This document shows positions 1 to 9,789 of a stretch of DNA of 64,000 nt, piece by piece. Both the position numbers and the translations under genes were made by a program. Source of the DNA: Plasmodiophora brassicae (taxonomy: Eukaryota; Endomyxa: Phytomyxea; Phytomyxea; Plasmodiophorida). Under the pieces are notes generated by a model that made no database searches, was not told the origin of the DNA, and saw nothing but the letters and a program-made list of their open reading frames with translations. Position 1 is the stretch's first letter. Every line of letters begins with the position of its first letter. The stretch spans positions 434,001 through 498,000 of the forward strand of contig CP145416.1 in the NCBI GenBank assembly GCA_036867785.1, given 5' to 3'.

Positions 1-70
1 ACCTATCTCCCAATGTGGATGACCGGCGGCCGGTGCGACGGGCCATGCGGACTTGGTCGCACTGATCGGG

Positions 71-997
71 ATGGCGTCGATCCGCGAGCTGTGGGACGCG
101 GCAACGCGGAACGGGACCGTCGCCGATTGGCGCGCAGTCGTCGACGGCATCCGCGATCTGTTCTCGAGCAACGAGCTGATCGACGACGTTGCCACCGGCG
201 ACCTGCGGTTCGTGACGGCGAATTACGGCCTGGCGACCGCGATCCTGCAGGAATCATCGTCCGGTACGAACCGAATCCAGGCGATTGCCGATGCGAGCGC
301 TGCGTTTCGCCGATTCCTGCACCTGTGCGACACGTTGCAGGCCGTGCCACGAGGCGTGATCCCGGACGACGACGACGACGCCGCGCCGTCGCCCGAGGTG
401 CTCCGGACCCGCAAGATCGATAACTTCAGACGGACACGGGACATTCGCCAACGACTAGCCACGCTGGACCAGATCAAGTTGAGGCGCGGCGAGACGGACG
501 ATCTGGACGAGGTCGAACGCGAAATCTACCAATTGCAGATCCAGCTCGCTGCGCTCGACGCCGTCAATCAGATGTCACTGAGCGAACGCGAACTGGATTT
601 GCTCCGGAGTAGGCCCGCTGACGACGTGGCCGGCGAGCGCGACCAGCAGTCGACGACGCCGGCGCCCCCTCCCCATGTCGTCCGAATCGACAAGGACATG
701 TCCGTTCATCAGGTACGGCTTGGTGGCGCCCGCGTTGACCTAGATCGTCGCGCTCGCGAACGCGCCGCCGTGTTCGCCGACCGCAACAAGCCGACGATGA
801 CGCTGGACCAGTTCGCCGACCTGGAGATCGCCGCCGCCAAGCAGCGGCAACAGGCCGCCCAGGATCGGGAAGCGCAAGCCGCCAAAGTCGACGTCGACAG
901 CGAGCAGCACATCGATGCTGAAACGCTCCAGGCCCGCGCCTGGGACGACTGGAAGGACGAGCATGAGAAGGGCATCGGCAATAAAGGCTACACGTGA
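71..997 (+). CDS. TAP42/IGBP1 (alpha4) family PP2A-associated protein
   Basis: Single-exon gene of 308 residues. The C-terminus carries the family hallmark: a TMTLDQFADLEI-type segment near residue 254 and the terminal DDWKDEHEKGIGNKG signature. The N-terminal two thirds are helical, with an acidic DDDDD patch near residue 98. TAP42/alpha4 proteins bind and protect the catalytic subunits of PP2A-type phosphatases and link them to TOR signalling in the cytosol; this role is known for the family and inferred here. The first in-frame ATG is at 71 (MASIRELWDA). The upstream in-frame GTG is ignored because this is a eukaryote. The stop lies 10 nt inside the convergent neighbour's last codons. Confidence 0.9.
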   Translation: MASIRELWDAATRNGTVADWRAVVDGIRDLFSSNELIDDVATGDLRFVTANYGLATAILQESSSGTNRIQAIADASAAFRRFLHLCDTLQAVPRGVIPDDDDDAAPSPEVLRTRKIDNFRRTRDIRQRLATLDQIKLRRGETDDLDEVEREIYQLQIQLAALDAVNQMSLSERELDLLRSRPADDVAGERDQQSTTPAPPPHVVRIDKDMSVHQVRLGGARVDLDRRARERAAVFADRNKPTMTLDQFADLEIAAAKQRQQAAQDREAQAAKVDVDSEQHIDAETLQARAWDDWKDEHEKGIGNKGYT

Positions 998-3252
998 TCT
1001 CCCTGTATTGGGCGGCATCTGTAGACGGACGACGTCGTGAAGACGGATTCGGGGTCGTCAATCGTCTCGCTGTCGGCAGCCGGGGTCATCCTCCACGACA
1101 ACGCGTTGAACGTCAGGGCCCGATGACCCAGCAACGTCAGCGCCTGCGACGTTCGGTCGACGACGGATTCCGGCAGGATGCTGGCGCTGTCGAGCACGCA
1201 CTGGAACGCAGGCGCAACGACCCGCTTCGGGAACGCCACCGCCAGCTTCGTCAAGGCGACGATTCCGACATGAATAATCTGGTGCCGGTCCTCATCGCTG
1301 GGGATCGCAGGGGCCTGGGAACCTGTTGACGACCACGGTGGCAGGATGCCACATTCCTGCATGTGGTCGCGGTTCGCCTGCCGGGCGACCTCGACTTGGT
1401 CCAGGACGAGCTGTTCGACACAGTCGATGTACGACGCGATCGTGTCGACGTTGTCCGGCAGGCGCAGGCAGTGCTCCCCGATGGCGTAGACGACGTGCTT
1501 GACGAGCGGGCGCAATCGCGCGTCGCGATGCTCGGAGACGACCCGTTCAATCAGTGGACGCATCGTTACGATCAGTGCAGGCGCCCGCGCGAACAGGCCC
1601 AGCAACGCGTTGCACAACTCGACGCGCACTTCGTCGCCGACGTTCCAGCTCAGGAACAGCTCCATGATGGTCTCGGCCACCTCCTGGTACCGCTGATGGT
1701 CGACGCTGCCCAGGACCGCGTCGAGGAACGTACCCACGAGAACCTTCATGTGCGCGCAGCACCCTGATCGAAACGATCAGCACGACAGCGGTACAGGCGA
1801 CCAGGCCTACAGACGTTGGACGCGGGGCGTGCTGCGCCTCCAGAGGCGGGAACGGTCGGCGATGGTGGTCGGCGACGGTGGTGGTTCGTCGTTCCCATCG
1901 CTGCGATTCAGGAGGAGATGCGTGTACACGCGAACCACATCGACGTCGTCCTGGATGGCGGATTTGAACGCCGTCCTGAGATCGAGGTCGGCCTCCATCG
2001 CCTGCGTGAACTCGATCGTGCTGGTCAGCAGCGGCAGGGACAGGATCCCGGCGAGCAGGCCCGGCGTCGTTGGCGCCAGGCGCACGACCATTCGCGACAG
2101 CTCCCGGGTGTACAACCCGGGGAAGCAGGCGCCGATCTTTAGCACCGCCCGGTACCAGGTCGACAGCCAGGTTCGCATCCGGGCGCCATGCCGATCCACC
2201 AACCGGATCAACCGGAAGGCCACCAGCGGGTCCGTGTACGTCGTCGTCGCGACCTGCACCAGACGCTCCTGCTCCAGGGCATCGTTGCAGCCAGGGACGT
2301 CCAGCGCGCGTTCGACCGCGTAGACGAAGACGTGACCGGGGACAGCGTCTGCACGGGTCGCGTTCAGGACGTCGTTCGCGAATTCGGGCGCCAGACGCAG
2401 GATCTGAATCAAGGCGGCCGCGTGGTTCATCATCTGGACCGACTGGTCGGACATCGGGTCGCCTGCCCCGTTGCACCGCAACAGGGCCTCGAGGACGCTG
2501 GCGCCTCTGGCGATGATACAGTCGGTGACGGTGGCAGGCATTGCCGACCCCGGTAGGCGCGTCAGCGCGTCCAGAGCAGCGCCCGACATCTGATGACAGT
2601 ACAAGGGTTTCCCCGAGCGGAACGTCTTGGGCGCCCCGAACGCGGAATCGATGTCGGCGATTCGCTGGCGGTCCGGGGAGCGACCACTGGATAGGATGTG
2701 GCGTTCGATGGCGGGTGCCAGGATGGCGGTCGGCGCGACATCGATGCAGGCTGCCAGGGCGGGCACGCTCAGCATGTCGGACCGGTCGACGGCTTCATCG
2801 GTCAGCGTCCGTCGCAGGCTGTCGACCAGGACGGGGATGTTGTCGCGAAGGTGCCCCGGTGCGCCCAGGCTGAACAGCAGGTACAGCGCGTGCCAGTACG
2901 ACGTCCTTCGGTACGACGCGAACAGGCCGCTGAAGTTATGCTGAAACTGTAGCGGGAGCTGCTGCCCGACGCTGACAATGATATGCACGACCAGCAGCTG
3001 GAGGGCGCCGTCAGCGCGTTCCTGCACGAACAGCTAGATCGCGGGTTGATCAGCGGGCACGTCGCCACTTGCCCCCCGCAGCGAACTGACCGAATACAGG
3101 TCGCCGACGAGGTCGTGTACGACGCTCGGGTCATGTCGAGAGGTACGCCACAGCGCGATCAGTGAGCGACGGATCTCGTTACGGGAGAACTTCCAATGGC
3201 GTCGCAGGACCCGGACGGCGCCGCCCACGTCCTCGTCCTCGTCGCCACCCAT
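988..3252 (-). CDS. AP-5 complex zeta subunit-like helical-repeat protein
   Basis: Three exons restore one frame of 718 residues: 3252-3091, 3033-1815 and 1763-988, with introns of 57 and 51 nt. An in-frame TAG at 3034-3036 falls exactly at the acceptor of the first intron. The product is all-helical with no other domain. A VVYAIGEHC segment and a leucine-rich SLPLLTSTIEF segment resemble AP5Z1, the zeta subunit of the late-endosomal AP-5 adaptor. AP5Z1 is about 800 residues in animals, so length agrees. The match is from memory of the family, and another HEAT-like protein remains possible. The chosen start gives MGGDEDEDVG. The stop overlaps the TAP42 stop region on the other strand. Confidence 0.5.
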
Positions 3253-3484
3253 TGCCGCGAACGACGTCAGCGGCAGCGGGGGCGCGCAGCCCGGTTTCTG
3301 GACCATGGACGAATGCGCCCTGGGCACAGAGCAGTAGCCCGACCTGCTCCAAGTGCATCTCTTTAGGTATGTTGTCTGTGCAATAGGGCCGGATTCACGT
3401 CTCTACGGTACGCTGGACGGACGCTCGTTTACTTATTCGGTTGTGGCCGGCCAATCCATTCGTGATGGGGGAGGGGAGGGGGTC

Positions 3485-3721
3485 TCACGTGGACGGATAC
3501 TTGAAGAACGGGTCGAAATGGTCCGAGATGGGATCGTCCCGGACGTCCGGGTCCAGGTCAGCACGGGGCTGACGGGAGATACGCCAGGCGCCGTACCCGA
3601 GCGACGCCAGGAACGCGGACGCCGCCGCCGCCCACGCCATCGAGACCGCCCGGTTCTCGTGCGTCCCGCTGTACTTCAGCACGTGCCTCAACGCCACCAT
3701 CGCTGCCCGACGCAACTTCAC
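3485..3721 (-). CDS. Small single-pass membrane protein, unknown
   Basis: Open frame of 78 residues (or 71 from the second ATG). One hydrophobic segment of about 18 residues, rich in Ala and Leu, lies in the middle, followed by a basic residue cluster and an acidic, proline-containing tail. I do not recognise a family. Size and layout resemble small mitochondrial inner-membrane or assembly proteins, several of which sit in this part of the window, but that is only context. It could be one exon of a larger gene or spurious. Confidence 0.35.
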   Translation of the reverse strand: MKLRRAAMVALRHVLKYSGTHENRAVSMAWAAAASAFLASLGYGAWRISRQPRADLDPDVRDDPISDHFDPFFKYPST

Positions 3722-3929
3722 TCTGGCCGACTCTGTCGCTGACTGAGGACGGCATCCGGCTCGGGCCCCGCTGTCGGCTCGGACTCAACAGATTCCGCCC
3801 GCACTTGCGCGTCGGGGCCCTCGGAACATTCCAGCGACCGCGCTATGTAGTTCCATACGGCGCTGTAACATGCCACGAGCGACATGACGTGTTACAGATC
3901 GGTCACTGTTCATAATTGCAGCGGGGCAG

Positions 3930-4196
3930 TCATGGGGTCGTTGCGTTGCCGGCGTCGCTGGCGTGGCCGAGGCGGGCCTGGACGGCGGCTTCCATGGCCT
4001 TGACTTCGGCGGACTGCAGGCGCCGGTCGTTGGCGGTCGACAGGCGATGGACGACGAAGGCGAAGATGGCGGCGGCGGCGCCGACCAGGCCGACGCCGAC
4101 AATACGGTTGTTGCGACGGACAGATGGCGATACGAGGAGCGTGGCGGCTTTCTGGACGGGCGGGCGGACTCCTGGCCGAGCGGCGCTCGATGGCAT
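3930..4196 (-). CDS. COA3/CCDC56-like cytochrome oxidase assembly protein
   Basis: Intronless frame of 88 residues: a short basic N-terminus, an RRNNRIVG lead-in, one transmembrane helix of about 20 residues, then a charged helical tail rich in Ala and Glu. This order (basic RxxN, single helix, coiled tail) is that of COA3 (CCDC56), a mitochondrial inner-membrane factor that stabilises newly made Cox1. The similarity is short, so another single-pass mitochondrial protein is possible. Its ATG (4196-4194) sits one base from the ATG of the divergent DUF167 gene, so the two transcripts must overlap at their 5' ends. Confidence 0.4.
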   Translation of the reverse strand: MPSSAARPGVRPPVQKAATLLVSPSVRRNNRIVGVGLVGAAAAIFAFVVHRLSTANDRRLQSAEVKAMEAAVQARLGHASDAGNATTP

Positions 4197-4504
4197 CGCG
4201 GTCGCCGGTCTACGGCGCTGACGGCCTCGTGAAGATTGCGGTCCTGGCGAAGCCGAACGCGCGCGCGTCGACGATCAGCGAGGTTGGGCCGGATGCCGTC
4301 GGGGTGCGTCTGGCGGCGCGCGCGCAAGACGGCGAGGCCAACAAGGAATTGTGCGACCTGATCGCGCGCACCCTGCGCATACCGAAGCGCGACGTGGCGT
4401 TGGATCGAGGGGCGACGTCACGCGCCAAGGTCGTCATCTGCAAGGGGGTCACCATTGCCGACGTCGTTAGCGCATTGACAAAGGCGGCGGATTCGTCAGA
4501 ATAA
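4190..4504 (+). CDS. DUF167 (UPF0235/YggU family) protein
   Basis: 104 residues, intronless. It shows the DUF167 pattern: a KPNARAS motif after the first strand, then DGEANKELCDLIA, a PKRDVALDRG strand and TSRAKVV. Bacterial YggU and animal C15orf40 are the best-known members; their biochemical role is not established. The ATG at 4190 is preferred because the conserved domain begins about 15 residues later and upstream in-frame sequence looks non-coding. It is divergent with the COA3-like gene, with start codons sharing the string ATGGCAT. Confidence 0.8.
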   Translation: MASRSPVYGADGLVKIAVLAKPNARASTISEVGPDAVGVRLAARAQDGEANKELCDLIARTLRIPKRDVALDRGATSRAKVVICKGVTIADVVSALTKAADSSE

Positions 4505-4517
4505 TGCCAGCACCCGT

Positions 4518-4736
4518 CTATTTTCGTTTGCTTTGAAGCTGCGCCTTGGTCTGCTCTTTGAGCAGGGCGTCCTGGTCCTTGTGCAGCGTGCGCAGGTCGC
4601 TCTTCATGGCCAGGGCCGCCTCGGTGATGGCGGTCCGGGCGGCGTTCAGGTCCGACATTTTCTGGCGCAGGCCCTTGATAATCGCCTGCAGGTCGTCATC
4701 CAGCCTATCGGGCACAGCATGGGTCGGCGCCGGCAT
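4518..4736 (-). CDS. Small coiled-coil protein, unknown
   Basis: 72 residues, almost entirely helical with heptad-like spacing and a very basic lysine-rich C-terminus (QSKRK). It ends 14 nt beyond the stop of the DUF167 gene, in convergent orientation. No family recognised. Small coiled coils of this kind occur as subunits of tethering, BLOC or cytochrome-assembly complexes, but nothing in the sequence decides between them. Confidence 0.4.
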   Translation of the reverse strand: MPAPTHAVPDRLDDDLQAIIKGLRQKMSDLNAARTAITEAALAMKSDLRTLHKDQDALLKEQTKAQLQSKRK

Positions 4737-5001
4737 CGCCGTCGGACTCGCTTCCTCCTACGCGGTCTCCGACAGCCGTACCCGGACGGATCGATCCACA
4801 ACAGCCTGGAACCGTGCTCGCAGCATCTACCCCGGAGCCGACTAGTGGCCTCCCGTTGGTGAACGAACGATGAGTCGATGACCCATCGAATCCGCAAATG
4901 GGGGGGCCGTGTCGATCCAGTCTGTCTGTGGGATTCGGGTGCTGCTGCATCCAAATTCGGGCGACGAAGTGCCACGGCGACGGCGTTGTTGGGGGGGCCT
5001 G

Positions 5002-5211
5002 ATGTCGTTTGGTGTATCGCGCGGGTGGACGTGGATACGGTCGTGGGCCCAGCGTGTCAGCAAATCGGATAATGCTGTCGTCGCGCTGGGCACGGCGGGC
5101 GTCATGCTGTTTGCGGTGGGCTCGTATGCAGTCATCAACCCGCCCCGGCGCAAGCGCGATATCGAATTGGACGGTATGGTCGATTGGCGCGTGAATCTAC
5201 GCCCGCAATAG
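5002..5211 (+). CDS. Small single-pass membrane protein, unknown
   Basis: 69 residues from the ATG at 5002. A basic, tryptophan-containing N-terminus is followed by a hydrophobic helix (roughly residues 24-42) and then a PPRRKRD stretch and a charged tail. The frame stays open upstream to 4909 without a better start. Unknown family. Together with the small genes at 3.5 and 3.9 kb it makes a local group of single-helix proteins of mitochondrial type, which is inference only. Confidence 0.35.
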   Translation: MSFGVSRGWTWIRSWAQRVSKSDNAVVALGTAGVMLFAVGSYAVINPPRRKRDIELDGMVDWRVNLRPQ

Positions 5212-5453
5212 CGTTGGTATCGTGCTGAACGTCGTGCAGTTAGCGCTGCTGATGCGGACAGGTTCCGGTCACGAGCCCGCTCGTCGCGCCTGTCGTCGAT
5301 TCCGGAACCTCAGGCAACGTCGTCCAATCCGTGAAGGTATCCCCCGGTCAACGAATCCGTTACGAACAGAACCGTTCCGCCTGGACGCGACCAGTTGGTA
5401 GAACTCAAACGCTATATACATCATTGTTGTCGTTTATAATGACGATTGGTTTC

Positions 5454-8400
5454 CTACAACGCCTGGAAAACCTTGGTGGTGACCGATACTCGCGGTTCGC
5501 GTCGCGCGTAACTGTCTGAATCGTCAACAACGACAACAACGTCGGACAATGACTGTCGAGAGCGGGTGAACTGGACGAGTACGGGCGAGATCACTGGTGG
5601 ACCGTGACCGGGAGCAAGTCTGAGTTTCGCGGTGAACCGAGGCTCGACGGGCACACTCTTCCAGCAGACGCGCTGCTGCTCGATATCGAACATGCACGAT
5701 GCAGGAGACGCCGCCAGGAGGGATTGTACACACCCGGGAGGAGATATCGTCATCAGCAGCGATACGGTGTCGACAGCCGTACCAGTTACGTCGACGACCA
5801 GATCGATCTCGCTTTCGGACACGGTATGTCCCGTCGTAACACGAATAGGAAAGCGCTCCGCGTCGACGTCGGTGGTATATCTCAAGACGGGTACAGAGGT
5901 CGTGTTCGGGGCGATTTGCGTCTTGTACACAAACTCGCTCAACTCTTCCACTGCTTTGGCATTTGCCATGACCTCCTCTGCTCGTACAAACGTTAGAGCA
6001 ACAATCAGGACACACGTCTTCCGGGCCCATCTTACTCAAAGCGTCCGTGTTCTTTAGTCGCAGCCCAGCTGTGATGGTATCCGGGGAGACGGGCTCGACA
6101 GCAAGGGTGACCATTCCGACAACTTCGACACCTGAGGCGATACCGCCAACCATGCAACACGACACGGTTTCGGCGACGCTGGCGGTAATGGTTCTCTCCT
6201 GAGCAGCCTGTTCACTGACTTAGCATCTCATGCAAGCAAAACTCGTAGAGCAGCGAGTTTCATACCGGCAGCCTCGGGGACGAAGCTGACGTGACAGGGG
6301 CGTCAACGACGATTTGAGGAATAGACCCACGTGATGATGATGACGTCCTTCGAGGGCTGGGCTCAGGTGTCGTCGTCGGGTTGTCCGGGCCTTTCTCATC
6401 TGCGGTTGGATTTCTGCTAGGTGCCTTGGTTCCTTTCTTCTTCTTCTTTGGAGCAGGTTTCGGTTTCGATGAGGATGCGACGGGGGGCTTGTCAAACTTA
6501 ATCGCTGCTCTGGACAGCTCTTCGGACGTTGCCTCCACCTGATTCACTTGGTTAGTATTCCAGGCCTTGTAACATATTGATGACATTTCTGACAGCTTCG
6601 CTTTTCGGCTTGATAACAATTGGAACAATGTTCGGCTGTGATGGCTCGTCGTCGTCTTCTCTGAACTCGTCGATGCGATCGTTTTGTTCTTTCCGGATAA
6701 TATACCTGTAACCGATTATGAGCGGGAGCCTTTGAGACAAAACTTCAGCGACCATACCCATCCTCGTCGTACTGGATCTCAGCCGTGGACTTGCGAGTTT
6801 GGGTGCCGTTGCCACGCCCCGACGAAAGACTATTGTTCCGCGTGTGGTCATTTGACGGAATGGCAGCCGAAGGGTGCCGGGATATCCTTGATGCCGGCGC
6901 TTCCAGAGCCTCCTCAAGAAACGACTTCTTTGGTTTCGATGCATAGGACAGCGAACCGTGCCTGCTCCTTTCTTTAGTGCTGTCCTTCGGCCTACGACAA
7001 TGAACCAAATGAGATGAAGAAGAAGCAACTGGGCACATGGGGTGGCGTACTTCGGAGCTGCAGAGCTCAGGAGATATTGGATAAAGCTCGTGTTAGCGTC
7101 CTTCTCCTTATACTGTTGCTTGTTTGCAACGACATGGTTGACAGCGCGTACAGTCATGACAATCAGGTTACGCGCCTGAGGAGACAGTGCCACGAACTCC
7201 ATCTGCGGTCCGTTCTCCTTCAGCACCAATGCGAACCTGACTACGCGTTAGCAAGCATCATGGCTTCCCGACCTCGCATGCCTACCGGAGATCATCCGAT
7301 GTCGACAGGGTAATGTTAACATTGTCGCTGTAGGGCTCCTTGACGTTCGTGGTCTTGCCTTCCCGAACTTTGACTTTCTCTTTTGTCAAGACAAGCATTT
7401 TCGACTGAAAAGCAGGGTTCTTAGAGTGGATAACCGTACATCCCATTGCAGTGCATTACGCCCTTTGACGACGAGTCAGAAGCATTTTTGATGCAGAACT
7501 CGATGTCCTTCTTCGAAGTCAGTGCTTCATGGACCGACTTTGCAAGCGCGCTAGGCAAAACGATCGGTCCAACTTCGCCAGACACCGTTAAACCCGTCGT
7601 GTTCGTCAAGGTACACTTGATCACGCAGCCGAGGTCGTCAGCCGATGCCGTGTGCGTCTCCTTCGATTGCCCATTCAGCCCTGTCGAGAGATAACATCCG
7701 TCAGAAACGACCGGACGCTGTATCGCGGGGCAGGAGCTCAATATTACGTTCGAAAGCGGAAACGTTCGATGGCGATGATCTGAACCATTCGTATTGAACG
7801 ACTTCGCCGCAGTCATGATAACGGACGCGTATCTCGTCGCCAACCTGGCGCCCCATTAGTACACGGGCGGTATGAAACGATTGGCAGCTACTGGGACCGA
7901 CCTCGGGCTCGGCGTCATGTGGGGACTCGAAGTAGCACTTCATCCGGTTCTGCTCTTCCTCCCGCTCCCTCACGGTTCTCACGATATCTTCAAAGGTATG
8001 CAGCTTCTGCTCGATGTCGTTGATCGCAGCCTCTTTGGACGCAAGCGTTTGATCCCGCTCAGCCTGTGTCATTGTGAGCGTCAACCACACGCTTGCTTGG
8101 AATGGTTTACCTTGAGCTGCGACACTAGAGCAGTGAGCTGGGCGCAGTCGGACGCCTTGGCCGATATTTCGTGACGTGCTTGCGCAACGATAGCTTGCAG
8201 TTTGACAATCTCTTCATCCCGTGCACCGACTTGTGCACGCAGCTGCTGGATCGTGTCGGCTTGCGCCTGGGTGACCTTGACGGAATCGTTGAATCGCGTC
8301 ATCAAGCGGTTAAAGACTTCCTTCTGCTGGGCGGACACGGCTAGAAACTTCTGCTTTTGTCGGTGAAGTTCCTGTAAACGACCGTCAGCCCCGCCGGAAT

Positions 8401-9537
8401 GTCAGTGCCCACTCTGGTGGGCCGGCATACGAGCTCTTTGATGGAGTTGAACCGGTCAACGAGCGACTTGAATTTTGCCTTTTCCGCATCCACCTCGGCC
8501 TGCCGCAATGTCAGGAACAGCAGCAACCGTGGACTGTTGGACGTAACAGCTAACCTGAAGCTTTAGGATCCGACTTGGATACTCGTGGTTCTCGAGTTTT
8601 AGGGCCTGAGACAGCTGTCAACTACAAGGTTTTGCACAAACCTGCTGACGCCAAACCTTCAGCTCAGCCTCTTTCTCTTCCAGTAGAGCGGCCATTTTGG
8701 CCTGGGTCTGTTCGCCAGACGCCAGCAACTGTCGATGGCGTAATCAGTAACGAGTTGACCTGTGGCCAATGGCGACGAACGAAATACCAACCTCTTTCAG
8801 CTCTCGTTGAGTCCTCAGCGCGTTCTCCAGTGCGGATTCGTTGGACGAACGCTCAGTCTCAACCTCCATCGTGCGAACTCGCTGAACCTCCTTGGCCTGC
8901 TTCAGCTGCAGCCTGTACAGGTTCGTAGACGTTTCCAGCGCTTCGATTTCCTGCTGCGCTTGCTGAAGGGCGAATCGTAGCCGTTCGACTTCCTCCTGGG
9001 TTGCCAGGGCGATTTGTGCCACGGTGCCTGCACCCGCTGCGGTGGCCACTGCCACCGGCTGAGCGATCGAATCCTCTGGAGTGGGCGCTGTCTCGCCATC
9101 ACCAGCACTCTTGTCGCTGACCGACCCGGATTCGATGGCGGAGTCCTCCTGTTCGTGCGTCCACTGCTCGACAGCATCCAGAGCAGAATCTCCATTCGTC
9201 ACAGCGTCGTCGTTGTCGGCCTGGAACCGGTCCTAGCAGAACGAGGCGTGAGCAGACACCCCCCGCGAGCGGCCGTGCGTCCGCCTACGCTGACAAGCGA
9301 TGACATGGCGTTGAGCGCTCCCCACTGATCCAAGGCCTCCTCTTCTTCGGTCGCCTCGGTCCACTTATCGACAATAGCGATCGCACTGAGTTCGGAGGTA
9401 TTCAGATCTGGAATCGCGGGTTTCGTTTCACTGTCAGCAGGTAGATTCGCGTCCTTCTCCGACGACCCCGGCACGCCTTCGGCCGGAGGCCCGGTGGGCC
9501 CTGGCACCAGGCCATGACTAGGGTTCGGTTCCGGCAT
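5454..9537 (-). CDS. Coiled-coil / AIR9-like / muniscin mu-homology fusion protein
   Basis: Fifteen exons give one uninterrupted frame of 1105 residues. Exon ends: 9537-9289, 9232-8792, 8728-8657, 8614-8555, 8499-8431, 8371-8111, 8063-7748, 7680-7460, 7404-7286, 7236-7051, 6991-6758, 6705-6585, 6538-6266, 6207-6036, 5977-5454. All introns are 42-67 nt. Residues about 160-425 are coiled coil. About 435-563 resembles the Ig-like A9 repeat of AIR9 (W in the first half, SADDLGC in the second). About 564-660 resembles the AIR9 C-terminal domain (KVREGKT, LIVMTVRAV). A basic linker leads to YDEDGYIIR near 740, the motif preceding the adaptor-binding linker in FCHo/SGIP1, then a mu-homology domain from 874 to the end. 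Muniscins start clathrin-coated pits; AIR9 proteins bind microtubules. No F-BAR domain is present. Splitting it into two genes would need overlapping coding sequence. Confidence 0.7.
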
Positions 9538-9789
9538 GTCCTGACCGGGGCAGGAACGTGCGTCCAGGGCGCGACCAGTTCGCCGGGCGACCTAAGAATC
9601 GGCGACGCGCCCACAACCGGTGGCCAGTGGTGGGGGCTTCGCACCCCGAATCTTTTGCAGTGCAAACAAAAACGATTTTTACTTCTTCCAGCGAACGGCC
9701 CCCTGCTGACCATCTGGTGACAGTTGTGCGAGCGGTTCACTTCTTTTTCGAGCAGACAGAGTAGCGCTGGTGTTTGCGAAAAAAAACAT
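9538..9789. promoter_or_regulatory. Divergent intergenic region (probable bidirectional promoter)
   Basis: 252 bp separate the start codons of the minus-strand fusion gene and the plus-strand RIF1-like gene. No coding potential that fits either neighbour was found. The right half is A/T-rich just before the RIF1-like ATG (AAAAAACAT). Promoter function is inferred from position only. Confidence 0.4.

Noticed and set aside
3034-3036. In-frame TAG inside the AP-5 zeta-like gene, suggesting stop-codon reassignment
   Set aside because: A 57-nt GT..TAG intron ends precisely at this triplet and restores the frame. Many other genes end in TAG or TAA normally.
6992-7050. Two separate genes (AIR9-like and muniscin-like) instead of one
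   Set aside because: The upstream frame finds no stop before running into the next domain, the only ATG for a second gene lies within the inferred intron, and splicing gives one continuous frame. RNA evidence would still be decisive.
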